Of a stretch of DNA of 16,624 bases, positions 1 to 7,539 are shown piece after piece. Every line of letters starts with the position of its first letter. The first letter of the stretch is position 1. Source of the stretch: Schlegelella_A sp036272325 (lineage in GTDB: Bacteria; Pseudomonadota; Gammaproteobacteria; Burkholderiales; Burkholderiaceae_C); assembly GCA_036272325.1 (NCBI GenBank), contig DATAYY010000104.1, positions 1 to 16,624 on the forward strand, given 5' to 3'. The position numbers were made by a program, and so were the translations under genes. The notes below the pieces were generated by a model. That model was not told the DNA's origin. It saw nothing but the letters and a program-made list of their open reading frames with translations, and did no database searches.

Positions 1-1768
1 CGCCGCGCGCCTTGGCGTTGGCGAGGAACGCGTGGGCATCGTAGCGCTCGCCGCGCAGGGCGACGAACAGATCGCCGGCCACGATGCTGCGGGTGTCGCT
101 GTGGACGCGGGCGAACGTCGTCGTCGCGCTGCCGGCGAGGCTGGCGTCGGGCAGCATCCGGGCGGCGTCGCCGAGCGTCGCCATCGCCGTCGTTCGCGCC
201 GCGCCGCCGGCGCGCGCCGCGAGCGCGGCCTCGGCGTGGGCGGCATCGGAGAACGCGATCCTGGCACCGGCGATGTCCTGGTAGTCCTCGTGGCCTTTAC
301 CGGCGAGGAGAATCACATCGGCGGGCGCGGCGCTCCCGACGGCGTGGCGGATCGCCTCGGCGCGGTTCCCGATCACGTCAATCTCGTCATGGCCGATCGC
401 GCCGGCCAGGATCTGGGCGAGGATGAGGTCGGGCGATTCGAGGCGCGGGTTGTCGCTCGTCAGGACGACGCGGCCGGCGAGCCGGCAGGCGATCGCTCCC
501 ATCAGCGGCCGCTTGGCGGCGTCGCGATTGCCGCCGCAGCCGAACACGCACCAGAGCCGGCCGCCGCGGGCGCGCGCGAGCGGCGCCAGCGCGGCGAGCG
601 TCTTCTCGAGCGCATCGGGCGTGTGCGCATAGTCGACGACGACCTCGGGCAGCACGGCGGCCGCGCCGCCGTCGGCGACGATCCGCTGCATCCGGCCCGG
701 TACCGGCGTCAGCGCAGCGCAGGCGCGGGCCGCGTCGGCGAGCGCAACGCCGAGCGCGCGCAGCGCCCCGATGACGCAGAGCAGGTTGCTCGCGTTGTAG
801 TCGCCGATCAGCGGCGTCGCGATGGCGACGCGGTCGTCGCCTTCGACGACGTCGAACGCGAGCCCGCTGCGGTCATGGCGCAGCTCGGTGGCACGCAGCC
901 GCGCGTTCTCGCCGCGGGTCGAGATCGTCCAGCAGTCGACGGTGCCGGCGGCGAGCGAATTCGCGAGCTCGAGGCCTTGCGCATCGTCGAGATTGACGAC
1001 CGCTGCGCGCAGCCCTGGCCACGCGAAGAGCTGGGCCTTCGCCTCCCAGTAGGCACGCATGTCGCCGTGAAAGTCGAGGTGGTCCTGGCTGAAGTTCGTG
1101 AACACCGCGACGGCGACGCGCGTGCCGGCGAGACGGTGCTCGACGATCCCGATCGACGACGCTTCGACGGCGCAGGCGCGAAAGCCTCGCTCGGCGAACG
1201 CGTGCAGCGCGTTCTGCAGCGTGATCGGGTCGGGCGTCGTCAGGCCGGTCGACTCCATCACGATGTCGCCGCCCGCTGCTGCCTCCGCTGCCCCCGCCGC
1301 CGGCTCGGCGCGCGGCGGCTCGCCGACGCCGAGCGTGCCGACGACGCCGCAGCGTCGGCCGAGCGCAGCGAGTGCCTGCGCGACCCACCATGCGGTCGAC
1401 GTCTTGCCGTTGGTGCCAGTGACGGCGACGACTTCGAGGCGCGTGCTCGGCGCACCGAGGACGAGGCTCGCGATCTCGCCCGCCGCCGCCTTCAGGCCGC
1501 GCAGTGCACCGACGCGCGGCTCGCGTTCGAGCGCAAAAGCCTCGACGCCCTCGGCTTCGACGAGGCACGCGCTGGCGCCGGCAGTGAGCGCCGCGGCGAC
1601 GAAGCGCCGGCCGTCCGAAGCGCGGCCGGGCCAGGCGATGAAGGCGTCGCCGGGCGCGACGTCGCGGCTGTCGGAGGCGAGCGCGCGCACACCGCGCAAC
1701 ATCAGCCACGCGTGCGCCGCCTCGCGCGACTCGAGGCGCGCCATCGCCGCTCGGTCCGTGGCCGCCAC
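1..1768 (-). CDS. murE/murF: MurE-MurF fusion: UDP-MurNAc-tripeptide synthetase joined to UDP-MurNAc-pentapeptide synthetase (3' end beyond window)
   Basis: Cytoplasmic Mur ligases of peptidoglycan synthesis. MurE adds meso-diaminopimelate to UDP-MurNAc-L-Ala-D-Glu; MurF then adds D-Ala-D-Ala. The frame is open without a stop from 1768 to the window edge. Counted from the GTG at 1768, the MurE half has an N-terminal DSRDVAPGD substrate-binding segment (near residue 33), the ATP-binding loop GTNGKTS (about 118-124) and DNPR (about 439-442), the signature for meso-DAP. From about residue 529 (ATG at 184) a MurF N-terminus begins in the same frame, with HSDTRSIVAGDLFVALRG; only about 60 residues are inside the window. 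GTG 1768 is preferred because AGGAG lies about 10 bases upstream inside the end of ftsI; ATG 1744 is the alternative and has a weak ribosome site. ftsI ends one base upstream. Single-chain MurE-MurF proteins are known in Bordetella and relatives. Separate translation of murF from the internal ATG at 184 cannot be excluded. Confidence 0.9.
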   Translation of the reverse strand, partial: MAATDRAAMARLESREAAHAWLMLRGVRALASDSRDVAPGDAFIAWPGRASDGRRFVAAALTAGASACLVEAEGVEAFALEREPRVGALRGLKAAAGEIASLVLGAPSTRLEVVAVTGTNGKTSTAWWVAQALAALGRRCGVVGTLGVGEPPRAEPAAGAAEAAAGGDIVMESTGLTTPDPITLQNALHAFAERGFRACAVEASSIGIVEHRLAGTRVAVAVFTNFSQDHLDFHGDMRAYWEAKAQLFAWPGLRAAVVNLDDAQGLELANSLAAGTVDCWTISTRGENARLRATELRHDRSGLAFDVVEGDDRVAIATPLIGDYNASNLLCVIGALRALGVALADAARACAALTPVPGRMQRIVADGGAAAVLPEVVVDYAHTPDALEKTLAALAPLARARGGRLWCVFGCGGNRDAAKRPLMGAIACRLAGRVVLTSDNPRLESPDLILAQILAGAIGHDEIDVIGNRAEAIRHAVGSAAPADVILLAGKGHEDYQDIAGARIAFSDAAHAEAALAARAGGAARTTAMATLGDAARMLPDASLAGSATTTFARVHSDTRSIVAGDLFVALRGERYDAHAFLANAKARG

Positions 1769-1769
1769 C

Positions 1770-3575
1770 CTAGAAGCTCTCCTCTTCGGCCGGCACGTCG
1801 CGCGAGACGATCTCCGGCTTGACGTCGAGATCGGGCTGCACGCCCATCATGCGCAGCGTCTGCTGCACCACCTCGCTGAAGACCGGCGCGGCGACGTCGC
1901 CGCCGAAGTACTTGCCCGCGCTCGGCTCGTCGACCATGACCGCGACGATGATCCGCGGCTGCGCGATCGGTGCCATGCCGACGAACCAGGCACGGTACTT
2001 CTTGGTTGCATAGCCGGCGCCTTCCTGCTTGTACGCGGTGCCGCTCTTGCCGCCGACCGAATAGCCCACCACCTGCGCCTTCGGTGCCGTCCCACCGGGC
2101 AGCGTCACCAGGTGCAGCATGTCGCGCACGGTCGCCGCCGTCTTCGCCGAGACGACGCGAATCCCCGAGGCCGCGGGCGCCGCGCCGCTGCCGAGCGGCC
2201 GCGTCAACGTCACGGGGATGAGCTCGCCGTCGTGCGCGAAGACGGTGTACGCATGGGCGATTTGGAACAGCGACGCCGACAGGCCATAGCCGTAGCTCAT
2301 CGTCGCCTGCTCGATCGGCCGCCAGCTCTTGTAGGGGCGAAGGCGCCCGCCAACGACGCCGGGAAAGCCGAGCTGCGGCTTCTGGCCGAAGCCGACGGCG
2401 CTGTAGAGCTCCCACATCTCGCGCGGCGTGAACGTCATCGCCATCCTGACCGCGCCGACGTTGCTCGACTTCTGGATCACCTCGGTGACGGTCAGGTTGC
2501 CGTGCGGATGCGAGTCAGTGATCGTCGATCCGGTCAGCGTCATCTTGCCGGGCGCGGTCTGGATCACCGTGGTCGGGGTGACGCGGCCGGTCTCGAGCGC
2601 CCAGGCGGCGATGAACGGCTTCATCGTCGAGCCCGGCTCGAAGGTGTCGGTGAGGGCGCGGTTGCGCAGCTGTGCGCCGCTCAGGTTCCTGCGGTCGGCG
2701 GGCGAATAGCTCGGATAGTTGGCGAGCGCGAGCACCTCGCCGCTTTGCGCGTCGAGGACGACGACGCTGCCGGCCTTCGCCTTGTTGGCGGCGACCGCGT
2801 CGCGGATGCGCTGGTAGGCGAAGAACTGCACCTTCGAGTCGATCGCGAGGCCGATGTCCTCGCCGGCGACGGCGGCGACGCTGTCGCCGACGTCCTCGAC
2901 GACGCGGCCGAGCCGATCCTTGATGACGCGCCGCGTGCCGTCGCGGCCGGCCAGCTCCTTCTCGAACGCGAGCTCGACGCCTTCCTGGCCACGCTCCTCG
3001 ACGTTGGTGAAGCCGACCACGTGCGCCGCCGCTTCGCCCTCCGGATACTTGCGCTTGTACTCGCGCACTTCGTGGATGCCCTTGATGCCGAGGTCGCGCA
3101 CCGCATTGGCGACCGGATCGTCGACCTGCCTGCGCAGCCAGACGAAATTCTGGTTCTCGGCGAGCCGGCTCTCGAGCGCGGCGCTCGTCATGCCGAGCAG
3201 CGTCGCCAGCCGCGCGCGGCTCGCGGCGCTGCCCTCGAGGTCCTTCGGAATCGCCCAGATCGAGGGCGCCGGAACGCTCGCGGCGAGGATCAGGCCGTTG
3301 CGATCGACGATCCGGCCGCGACTCGCCGGCAGCTCGATCGTGTGGCCGTAGCGGATCTCGCCTTGCTTCAGGAAGAACGGCGCGTCGAGGATCTGGACGT
3401 AGACGGCGCGCCCGAGCAGGACCGCAAAGCCGAGGCCGACGAGCGCGACCAGCAGCTTCGATCGCCACGGCGGCGTCGGCGCCGCGAGCAGCGGGCTGGT
3501 CGAGTAGCTGACGCTGCGGACGCTGCCGACCGCGCGCGTCTTGGCGGCGTGCTTCTGCGGCTGATGGAAGGTCAT
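1770..3575 (-). CDS. ftsI: Peptidoglycan D,D-transpeptidase FtsI (PBP3)
   Basis: Septal class B penicillin-binding protein that cross-links peptidoglycan at the division site, anchored in the inner membrane with a periplasmic catalytic domain. The 601-residue length fits the family. There is a basic, proline-containing cytoplasmic tail, one membrane segment at about 40-60, a PBP dimerisation region with the RGRIVDRNG motif (86-94), and a transpeptidase domain with the three penicillin-binding motifs: STMK at 316-319 (nucleophile Ser316), SSN at 370-372 and KSG at 510-512. The ATG at 3575 overlaps the end of ftsL by 4 bases, so translation is probably coupled. The gene ends one base before the murE GTG start. 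Identification is secure from motifs and position in the dcw cluster. Confidence 0.97.
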   Translation of the reverse strand: MTFHQPQKHAAKTRAVGSVRSVSYSTSPLLAAPTPPWRSKLLVALVGLGFAVLLGRAVYVQILDAPFFLKQGEIRYGHTIELPASRGRIVDRNGLILAASVPAPSIWAIPKDLEGSAASRARLATLLGMTSAALESRLAENQNFVWLRRQVDDPVANAVRDLGIKGIHEVREYKRKYPEGEAAAHVVGFTNVEERGQEGVELAFEKELAGRDGTRRVIKDRLGRVVEDVGDSVAAVAGEDIGLAIDSKVQFFAYQRIRDAVAANKAKAGSVVVLDAQSGEVLALANYPSYSPADRRNLSGAQLRNRALTDTFEPGSTMKPFIAAWALETGRVTPTTVIQTAPGKMTLTGSTITDSHPHGNLTVTEVIQKSSNVGAVRMAMTFTPREMWELYSAVGFGQKPQLGFPGVVGGRLRPYKSWRPIEQATMSYGYGLSASLFQIAHAYTVFAHDGELIPVTLTRPLGSGAAPAASGIRVVSAKTAATVRDMLHLVTLPGGTAPKAQVVGYSVGGKSGTAYKQEGAGYATKKYRAWFVGMAPIAQPRIIVAVMVDEPSAGKYFGGDVAAPVFSEVVQQTLRMMGVQPDLDVKPEIVSRDVPAEEESF

Positions 3576-3868
3576 GGCGTCGCTCCGGCCGCCGGCATGG
3601 ATGCCGAGGGCAAGGCGACGTACTGCGTCACCGCCGGTGTCGCCGCCCGCATCGCCAGCCGCTCGCGCGCGGTGCGCTCAACGCGCAGCGGCGTCGCCTG
3701 CGAGCGCAGTTCGGTCTTCAGACGCTCGCTGTCGTTGGCGAGCGCACGCTCCTCGCCTTGCGCCTTGTCGAGCTCGGCGAACAGTCGCCGCGCCTCGTAC
3801 GAGACGCGCACGAGATAGAGGCTGCTCGCGATCAGCACGAGCAGGAGGAGGATGTTGAGCCGTGTCAT
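3572..3868 (-). CDS. ftsL: Cell division protein FtsL
   Basis: Small bitopic divisome protein that forms a complex with FtsB and FtsQ and helps activate FtsI/FtsW. The 98-residue chain has a very short cytoplasmic N-terminus, one hydrophobic segment at about 5-20, then a charged, heptad-like stretch (about 26-56) expected to form the periplasmic coiled coil, and a Pro/Ala-rich tail. Sequence is poorly conserved in this family, so the call rests on size, topology and position between mraW and ftsI. Both neighbours overlap it by 4 bases: the mraW stop overlaps its start and its stop overlaps the ftsI start. Confidence 0.93.
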   Translation of the reverse strand: MTRLNILLLLVLIASSLYLVRVSYEARRLFAELDKAQGEERALANDSERLKTELRSQATPLRVERTARERLAMRAATPAVTQYVALPSASMPAAGATP

Positions 3869-4812
3869 GCGACCGCTCCGGCGGCGGGCGCAGCGTCGGT
3901 ACGCTCGGCGACGCGCATCACTGCCGAGCGCGCGCGCGGGTTGGCGGCCGCTTCGGCGGCGCCGGGTCGAACGCGCGCGATGGCACGCAGTCGATGCGGC
4001 CGCTCGGGGGCGAACGGTGCGCGCCGATCGACCTCGCTCTTGCTCTCGCGCGCGATGAAGGTCTTGACGATCCGGTCCTCGAGCGAGTGGAAGCTGATGA
4101 CGACGAGCCGCCCGCCAGGCGCGAGCAACGCGAGCGACGCGGTCAGGGCCTGCTCGAGCTCCTCGAGCTCGGCGTTGACGAAAATCCGAAGAGCCTGAAA
4201 CGTGCGCGTCGCAGGGTTCTGGCCTGCCTCTCGGGTCTTGACCGCACGAGCCACGACGTCGGCAAGCTCGGCTGTGGTTCGAACAGCGCGCCCAGCCTCG
4301 CGCCGAGCAACAAGCGCCTTTGCAACCTGTAGAGCAAACCGTTCTTCCCCATAGTCGCGTATCACTTCCGCAATGTGGCGCTCGTCGGCGCGGGCCAGGA
4401 ACTCGGCGGCGCTTTCGCCGCGCGTCGTGTCCATCCTCATGTCGAGCGGGCCGTCGAAGCGGAACGAGAAGCCGCGCGCCGGGTCGTCGATCTGCGGGGA
4501 GGAGACGCCGAGGTCGAGCAGCACGCCGCTCACCTTGTCGATGCCGAGCGACTCGAGCGTCGCCGCCATCTGCGAGAACTCGGCGTGCCGGATCGTGAAG
4601 CGCGGGTCGCAGGCGAGGTCCGGATCGCTTGCCGCGCTCGCGATCGCATCGGGGTCGCGATCGATCGCGACGACGCGGCCGCGCGGCGAGAGCCTACCGA
4701 GAACGGCGCGCGAATGACCGCCGCGACCGAAGGTGCCGTCGACGTAGATGCCGTCGGCGTCGGTCACGAGCGCATCGACCGCGTCGCCGAGGAGAACGCT
4801 CAGGTGCTGCAC
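3865..4812 (-). CDS. rsmH: 16S rRNA (cytosine-1402-N4)-methyltransferase RsmH (MraW)
   Basis: S-adenosylmethionine-dependent enzyme that methylates N4 of C1402 in the ribosomal P site. The 315 residues fit the family. Visible motifs are the N-terminal HLSVLL, the SAM-binding DGTFGRGGHS (25-34), AIDRDP around residue 51, LDLGVSSPQID (99-109), ARGFSFRFDGPLDMRMD (112-128), YGEERFA in the middle and a C-terminal VISFHSLEDRIVK. The start codon is GTG at 4812; mraZ ends 16 bases upstream, and no strong ribosome site is seen. The stop overlaps the ftsL start. Codon choice in the middle (about 4180-4375) departs from the rest of the gene, described as a finding. Confidence 0.97.
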   Translation of the reverse strand: MQHLSVLLGDAVDALVTDADGIYVDGTFGRGGHSRAVLGRLSPRGRVVAIDRDPDAIASAASDPDLACDPRFTIRHAEFSQMAATLESLGIDKVSGVLLDLGVSSPQIDDPARGFSFRFDGPLDMRMDTTRGESAAEFLARADERHIAEVIRDYGEERFALQVAKALVARREAGRAVRTTAELADVVARAVKTREAGQNPATRTFQALRIFVNAELEELEQALTASLALLAPGGRLVVISFHSLEDRIVKTFIARESKSEVDRRAPFAPERPHRLRAIARVRPGAAEAAANPRARSAVMRVAERTDAAPAAGAVA

Positions 4813-4828
4813 GGGGACAAGGGGTGCG

Positions 4829-5269
4829 TCAGAAGCTGAAATTCTTCAGCGATTCCGGCATCGGCGAGCGCATCACCTCGGCCTCGTGCGTGGCGTGGCG
4901 CTCGGCGTCCCAGAGCTCGAAGTGGCTGCCCATGCCGAGCAGCATGACGTCGCGAACGAGGCCGGCCGAGGCACGCAGCTCGGGCGCGATGAGAACGCGC
5001 GAAGAAGCATCGATGTCGACGTCCATCGCATTGCCGAGAAAGACCCGCTTCCAGCCGCTCGAGTCCATCGGCAACGCGGCGACGCGATCGCGGAAATGCT
5101 CCCACGCCGGCCGCGGAAAGATCAGCAGCGACCCTTCGGGATGCTTGGTGACGGTGAGCTGGTGCACGTCCATCGCGGCGAGCAGTTCGCGGTGGCGCGC
5201 CGGCATCGCGATCCTGCCCTTGGCGTCGAGCGTCAGCGCCGCAGGGCCTTGGAATACGATGTTCGCCAC
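4829..5269 (-). CDS. mraZ: MraZ, transcriptional regulator of the dcw operon
   Basis: DNA-binding protein of the SpoVT/AbrB-like fold with two copies of the MraZ domain. In E. coli it represses its own promoter and also affects RsmH activity. From the GTG at 5269 the protein is 146 residues, close to the family norm. It opens with the typical FQGPAALTLDAKGRIAMPARHR, and the second half has VDIDASSRVLIAPELR. The frame extends 10 codons further up to a GTG at 5299, but that codon overlaps the inferred -10 box and the family normally begins just before FQG, so 5269 is preferred. It is the first gene of the dcw cluster, with an operator-like repeat array directly upstream and over its start. Confidence 0.93.
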   Translation of the reverse strand: MANIVFQGPAALTLDAKGRIAMPARHRELLAAMDVHQLTVTKHPEGSLLIFPRPAWEHFRDRVAALPMDSSGWKRVFLGNAMDVDIDASSRVLIAPELRASAGLVRDVMLLGMGSHFELWDAERHATHEAEVMRSPMPESLKNFSF

Positions 5270-5299
5270 AAAACCCCACGAAAATGCACTTTGTGCCAC
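5265..5299 (-). promoter_or_regulatory. Putative MraZ operator: four GTGNN repeats at 10-base period
   Basis: Reading the minus strand, GTGGC (5299-5295), GTGCA (5289-5285), GTGGG (5279-5275) and GTGGC (5269-5265) follow one another with 5-base spacers. The known MraZ operator in E. coli and other bacteria is a set of direct TGGGN-type repeats separated by 5 bases, in the same place before mraZ. The array starts at the -10 box and ends on the mraZ start codon, so bound MraZ would block initiation. The second repeat is the weakest match. Confidence 0.75.
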
Positions 5300-5327
5300 T
5301 GTAGCCGAGAGGCCCGGGGCGGGTCAA
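5298..5327 (-). promoter_or_regulatory. Putative sigma70 promoter of the dcw operon (mraZ promoter)
   Basis: On the minus strand, TTGACC (5327-5322) is followed after 18 bases by TACAGT (5303-5298). Both are close to the sigma70 consensus. Transcription would begin near 5291, leaving a leader of about 20 bases before the mraZ GTG at 5269. The stretch upstream (5341-5400) is about 40 percent GC, far below the surroundings, which would favour an active promoter. Confidence 0.7.
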
Positions 5328-5530
5328 TTCGTGGCGGCCACAAAAATCAATGGAATCAATAACTTAGTTAGACCTTCGAAGGCGATCTACCGGTGAAGAA
5401 AAGGCGTTCAAAAATAAGGACTTGCGCGCCACACTGAAAGATGCCGCTGAGGAGTCCCCCGGGCAATGGCTTCCTCCACCGGCAACAGGCGGCGCCGAAT
5501 CCCGGTACTACCTCACGCTCGTGAAGTCGC
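5304..5530. other. Intergenic spacer between hpaI and the dcw promoter
   Basis: About 230 bases without a supported gene. The part next to mraZ (about 5341-5420) is AT-rich; the part next to hpaI returns to high GC. A small inverted repeat (CTTCACG/CGTGAGG, roughly 5511-5526) lies just past the hpaI stop but has no T-run, so it is not a convincing terminator. A plus-strand frame from 5371 to past 5530 has no stop, but no start or family could be assigned. Confidence 0.5.
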
Positions 5531-6310
5531 CTAGGGCGGCGGCTTCAACCCGAACTCGGCCGCCAGGGCCCGCGCGCCGCGGGTCAGGATCGTCGTGTCG
5601 AAGCCGACGGCGACGAACAGCGCGCCGGCGGCGAGATAGCCGCGCGCGCGCTCGGAGTTGGTGGCGAGAATCCCGGGCGCCTTGTCGGCAGCGAGAACGG
5701 CGGCGATGCCGCCGTCGATCGCACGCAGCACGTCGGGATGACCGGCATTGCCGAGATGCCCCATCGATGCCGACAGGTCGGCCGGCCCGAAGAAGACGCC
5801 GTCGACGCCTTCGGTGGCCGCGATCGCAGCGATGTTGGCGATTCCCTCGACCGACTCGACCTGCACGAGCACGCAGATCTGTTCGTCGGCGCGCTCGACG
5901 TAGCCTTCGACATTGTTCCAGCGCGAGGCGCGCGTGATCGCGCTGCCGAGGCCGCGTGTGCCGCGCGGCGCATAACGGGTCGCGGCCACCACCTCGCTCG
6001 CCTGCGCCGCGGTGTGCACCATCGGCACCAGCAGCGTCAGCGCGCCGATGTCGAGATACTGCTTGATGATCGCGGTGCCGCCTTCGACCGGTCGGACGAC
6101 CGCGCTCACCGGATACGGTGCCAGCGCCTGCAACTGCGCGAGCACAGTCTGCACATTGTTCGGGACGTGCTCGCCGTCGACGAGCAGCCAGTCGAAGCCG
6201 GCGCTGGCGACCACTTCGGCGGCATAGGGGTCGGCGAGGGCGAGCCAAAGGCCGATCTGCGGCTCGCGCCGCCGAAGCGCCGCTTTCAGCACGTTGACGG
6301 GAAGCTTCAT
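5531..6310 (-). CDS. hpaI: 2,4-dihydroxyhept-2-ene-1,7-dioate (HKHD) aldolase, HpaI/HpcH
   Basis: Class II, metal-dependent pyruvate aldolase of the HpcH/HpaI family. It performs the last step of the homoprotocatechuate meta pathway, splitting the seven-carbon hydroxy-keto diacid into pyruvate and succinate semialdehyde. From the ATG at 6310 it has 259 residues. Residues matching the E. coli enzyme with an offset of three are seen: His48 in DGEH (base), Arg73 in VRPV, Glu152 in QVES and Asp178 in GPADLS (metal ligands). The frame runs open further upstream to 6514, but that part lies inside hpaH and is not family-like. hpaH ends 7 bases upstream. It is the last gene of the operon, and no clear terminator follows. 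Confidence 0.95.
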   Translation of the reverse strand: MKLPVNVLKAALRRREPQIGLWLALADPYAAEVVASAGFDWLLVDGEHVPNNVQTVLAQLQALAPYPVSAVVRPVEGGTAIIKQYLDIGALTLLVPMVHTAAQASEVVAATRYAPRGTRGLGSAITRASRWNNVEGYVERADEQICVLVQVESVEGIANIAAIAATEGVDGVFFGPADLSASMGHLGNAGHPDVLRAIDGGIAAVLAADKAPGILATNSERARGYLAAGALFVAVGFDTTILTRGARALAAEFGLKPPP

Positions 6311-6317
6311 CGCACGC

Positions 6318-7118
6318 TCATGCAAAGTGGAAGTCGATTGCGCCGAGCCGGCCGTAGTCGACGTGGAAGACGTCGCCGCGCACCGCAGGCGTAGGCCGCG
6401 TGAACGAGCCGGCGAGAACGACGTCGCCGGCCTCGAGCTGCTCGTCATACGCAGCGATCTTGTTGGCGAGCCAGACGATGCCGTTGCCCGGATGGTCGAG
6501 CACGCCGGCGGCAAGACCCGTCTCCTCGACGACGCCGTTCTTGGTCAGGATCGCGCCGACCCAGCGCAGGTCGACTTCATCAGGGCGGACGGCATTGCCG
6601 CCGGTGACGATGCCGGCGTTGGCGGCGAAGTCGGCGATCGTGTCGAACACCTTGCGCGGCGCCTTCGTCTCACGGTCGAACTGCTCGATGCGCGCGTCGA
6701 TGATCTCGACCGCGGGAGTGACGACGCGGGTCGCGGCGAGGACGTCGGCGAGCGTCACGCCGGGCCCGCGCAGCGGCTTGGCGAGGAGGAACGCGAGCTC
6801 GACCTCGACCCGCGGCGCGATAAAGCGCTCGACCGGGATCGCGCCGGCGGCGAAGAACATGTCGTCGAGCAACGGCGCGAAGTCCGGCTCGTCGATCTGC
6901 GACGCCTGTTGCATCGCGCGCGACGTCAGGCCGATCTTGCGGCCCTTGACGACGCGCCCCTCGGCAAGCCGCGTCCGCAGCCATGCGCGCTGAACCGCGT
7001 AGCCATCGTCGATCGTCATCGCCGGATGGCGAAGCGAGAAGTGGCGCACCTGGGCCCGCCGCTTCTGCGCGTCGTCCAGCTCGGCGGCGAGAGCGGCGAT
7101 CGTCTTCTGGTCGAGCAT
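6318..7118 (-). CDS. hpaH: 2-oxo-hept-4-ene-1,7-dioate (OHED) hydratase, HpaH/HpcG
   Basis: Adds water to 2-oxo-hept-4-ene-1,7-dioate to give the HpaI substrate. The 266-residue length matches HpcG and related 4-oxalocrotonate decarboxylase/hydratase proteins with a fumarylacetoacetase-like fold. Visible features are GRKIGLTS around 59-66, the acidic metal ligands Glu105 and Glu107 in VEVEL and Glu138 in AVEIID, and GSFTRPTPA near the C-terminus. Its ATG overlaps the hpaF stop by one base (TGATG), and hpaI follows after 7 bases. Other members of the fold act on toluate or biphenyl intermediates, but the neighbours fix this one to the hpa pathway. Confidence 0.95.
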   Translation of the reverse strand: MLDQKTIAALAAELDDAQKRRAQVRHFSLRHPAMTIDDGYAVQRAWLRTRLAEGRVVKGRKIGLTSRAMQQASQIDEPDFAPLLDDMFFAAGAIPVERFIAPRVEVELAFLLAKPLRGPGVTLADVLAATRVVTPAVEIIDARIEQFDRETKAPRKVFDTIADFAANAGIVTGGNAVRPDEVDLRWVGAILTKNGVVEETGLAAGVLDHPGNGIVWLANKIAAYDEQLEAGDVVLAGSFTRPTPAVRGDVFHVDYGRLGAIDFHFA

Positions 7119-7522
7119 CAGCGACCCTTGAAGAGCGGATGCAGGTTGCTGTGCTTGGCGTCGTACACCGGCGTGCCCTCGTCGATCTGCAGCGTGATGC
7201 CGATCGGCCGGCGCGCGAAGAGCTCCGCGAAGTGGCTGCGCACGGCGGCGATCAGGGCGTCGCCGGTCGCGGTGACGATGGCAGGGTCGCGGCCGGGGGC
7301 GATGCGGACGTTGAGGTACACGAACGCGCGGTCCGGGACGCCGTCGGCGACCGCGAAGTCCGGCGTCGGATAGGCGAGAACGCGCGTGCCGCCGATCGGA
7401 AAGACGCGCGCGCCGGCGCCGTCGCGCTGGGCGACGATCACCTCGGCGAGCGCCTTGCAGAGCGCACCGATCCGCGCCTCGGGCCCGAGGTTGGCGGTGT
7501 ACTGAACGACGACATGCGGCAT
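7118..7522 (-). CDS. hpaF: 5-carboxymethyl-2-hydroxymuconate isomerase, HpaF/HpcD
   Basis: Tautomerase-superfamily enzyme that isomerises 5-carboxymethyl-2-hydroxymuconate to 5-oxo-pent-3-ene-1,2,5-tricarboxylate, the HpaG substrate. The 134 residues fit the family (about 126). The sequence begins Met-Pro-His, so Pro2 becomes the N-terminal catalytic proline after methionine removal. YTANL near the start and the C-terminal EGTPVYDAKHSNLHPLF are CHMI-like. The start at 7522 is chosen because the proline must be N-terminal; the longer open frame up to 8005 is a shadow of hpaD. It lies 17 bases after hpaD, and its stop overlaps the hpaH ATG. Confidence 0.93.
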   Translation of the reverse strand: MPHVVVQYTANLGPEARIGALCKALAEVIVAQRDGAGARVFPIGGTRVLAYPTPDFAVADGVPDRAFVYLNVRIAPGRDPAIVTATGDALIAAVRSHFAELFARRPIGITLQIDEGTPVYDAKHSNLHPLFKGR

Positions 7523-7539
7523 CGAGGGCTCCCGGTCAG

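Noticed and set aside
1098..3818. 906-codon plus-strand open frame, and a 596-codon one at 32-1822
   Set aside because: Both lie antisense to the firmly identified ftsL, ftsI and murE genes. The translations are rich in Arg, Ala and Asp with no recognisable domain, as expected from GC-rich third positions of the opposite strand.
5270..5299. Longer mraZ start at GTG 5299
   Set aside because: This codon overlaps the -10 box and the operator repeats, and MraZ proteins normally begin just before FQG.
5738..6394. 218-codon plus-strand frame opposite hpaI
   Set aside because: Antisense shadow of the aldolase gene; no domain and no ribosome site.
6311..6514. N-terminal extension of hpaI
   Set aside because: The extra residues overlap the hpaH coding region in another frame and do not resemble aldolase sequence; the ATG at 6310 fits family length and active-site numbering.
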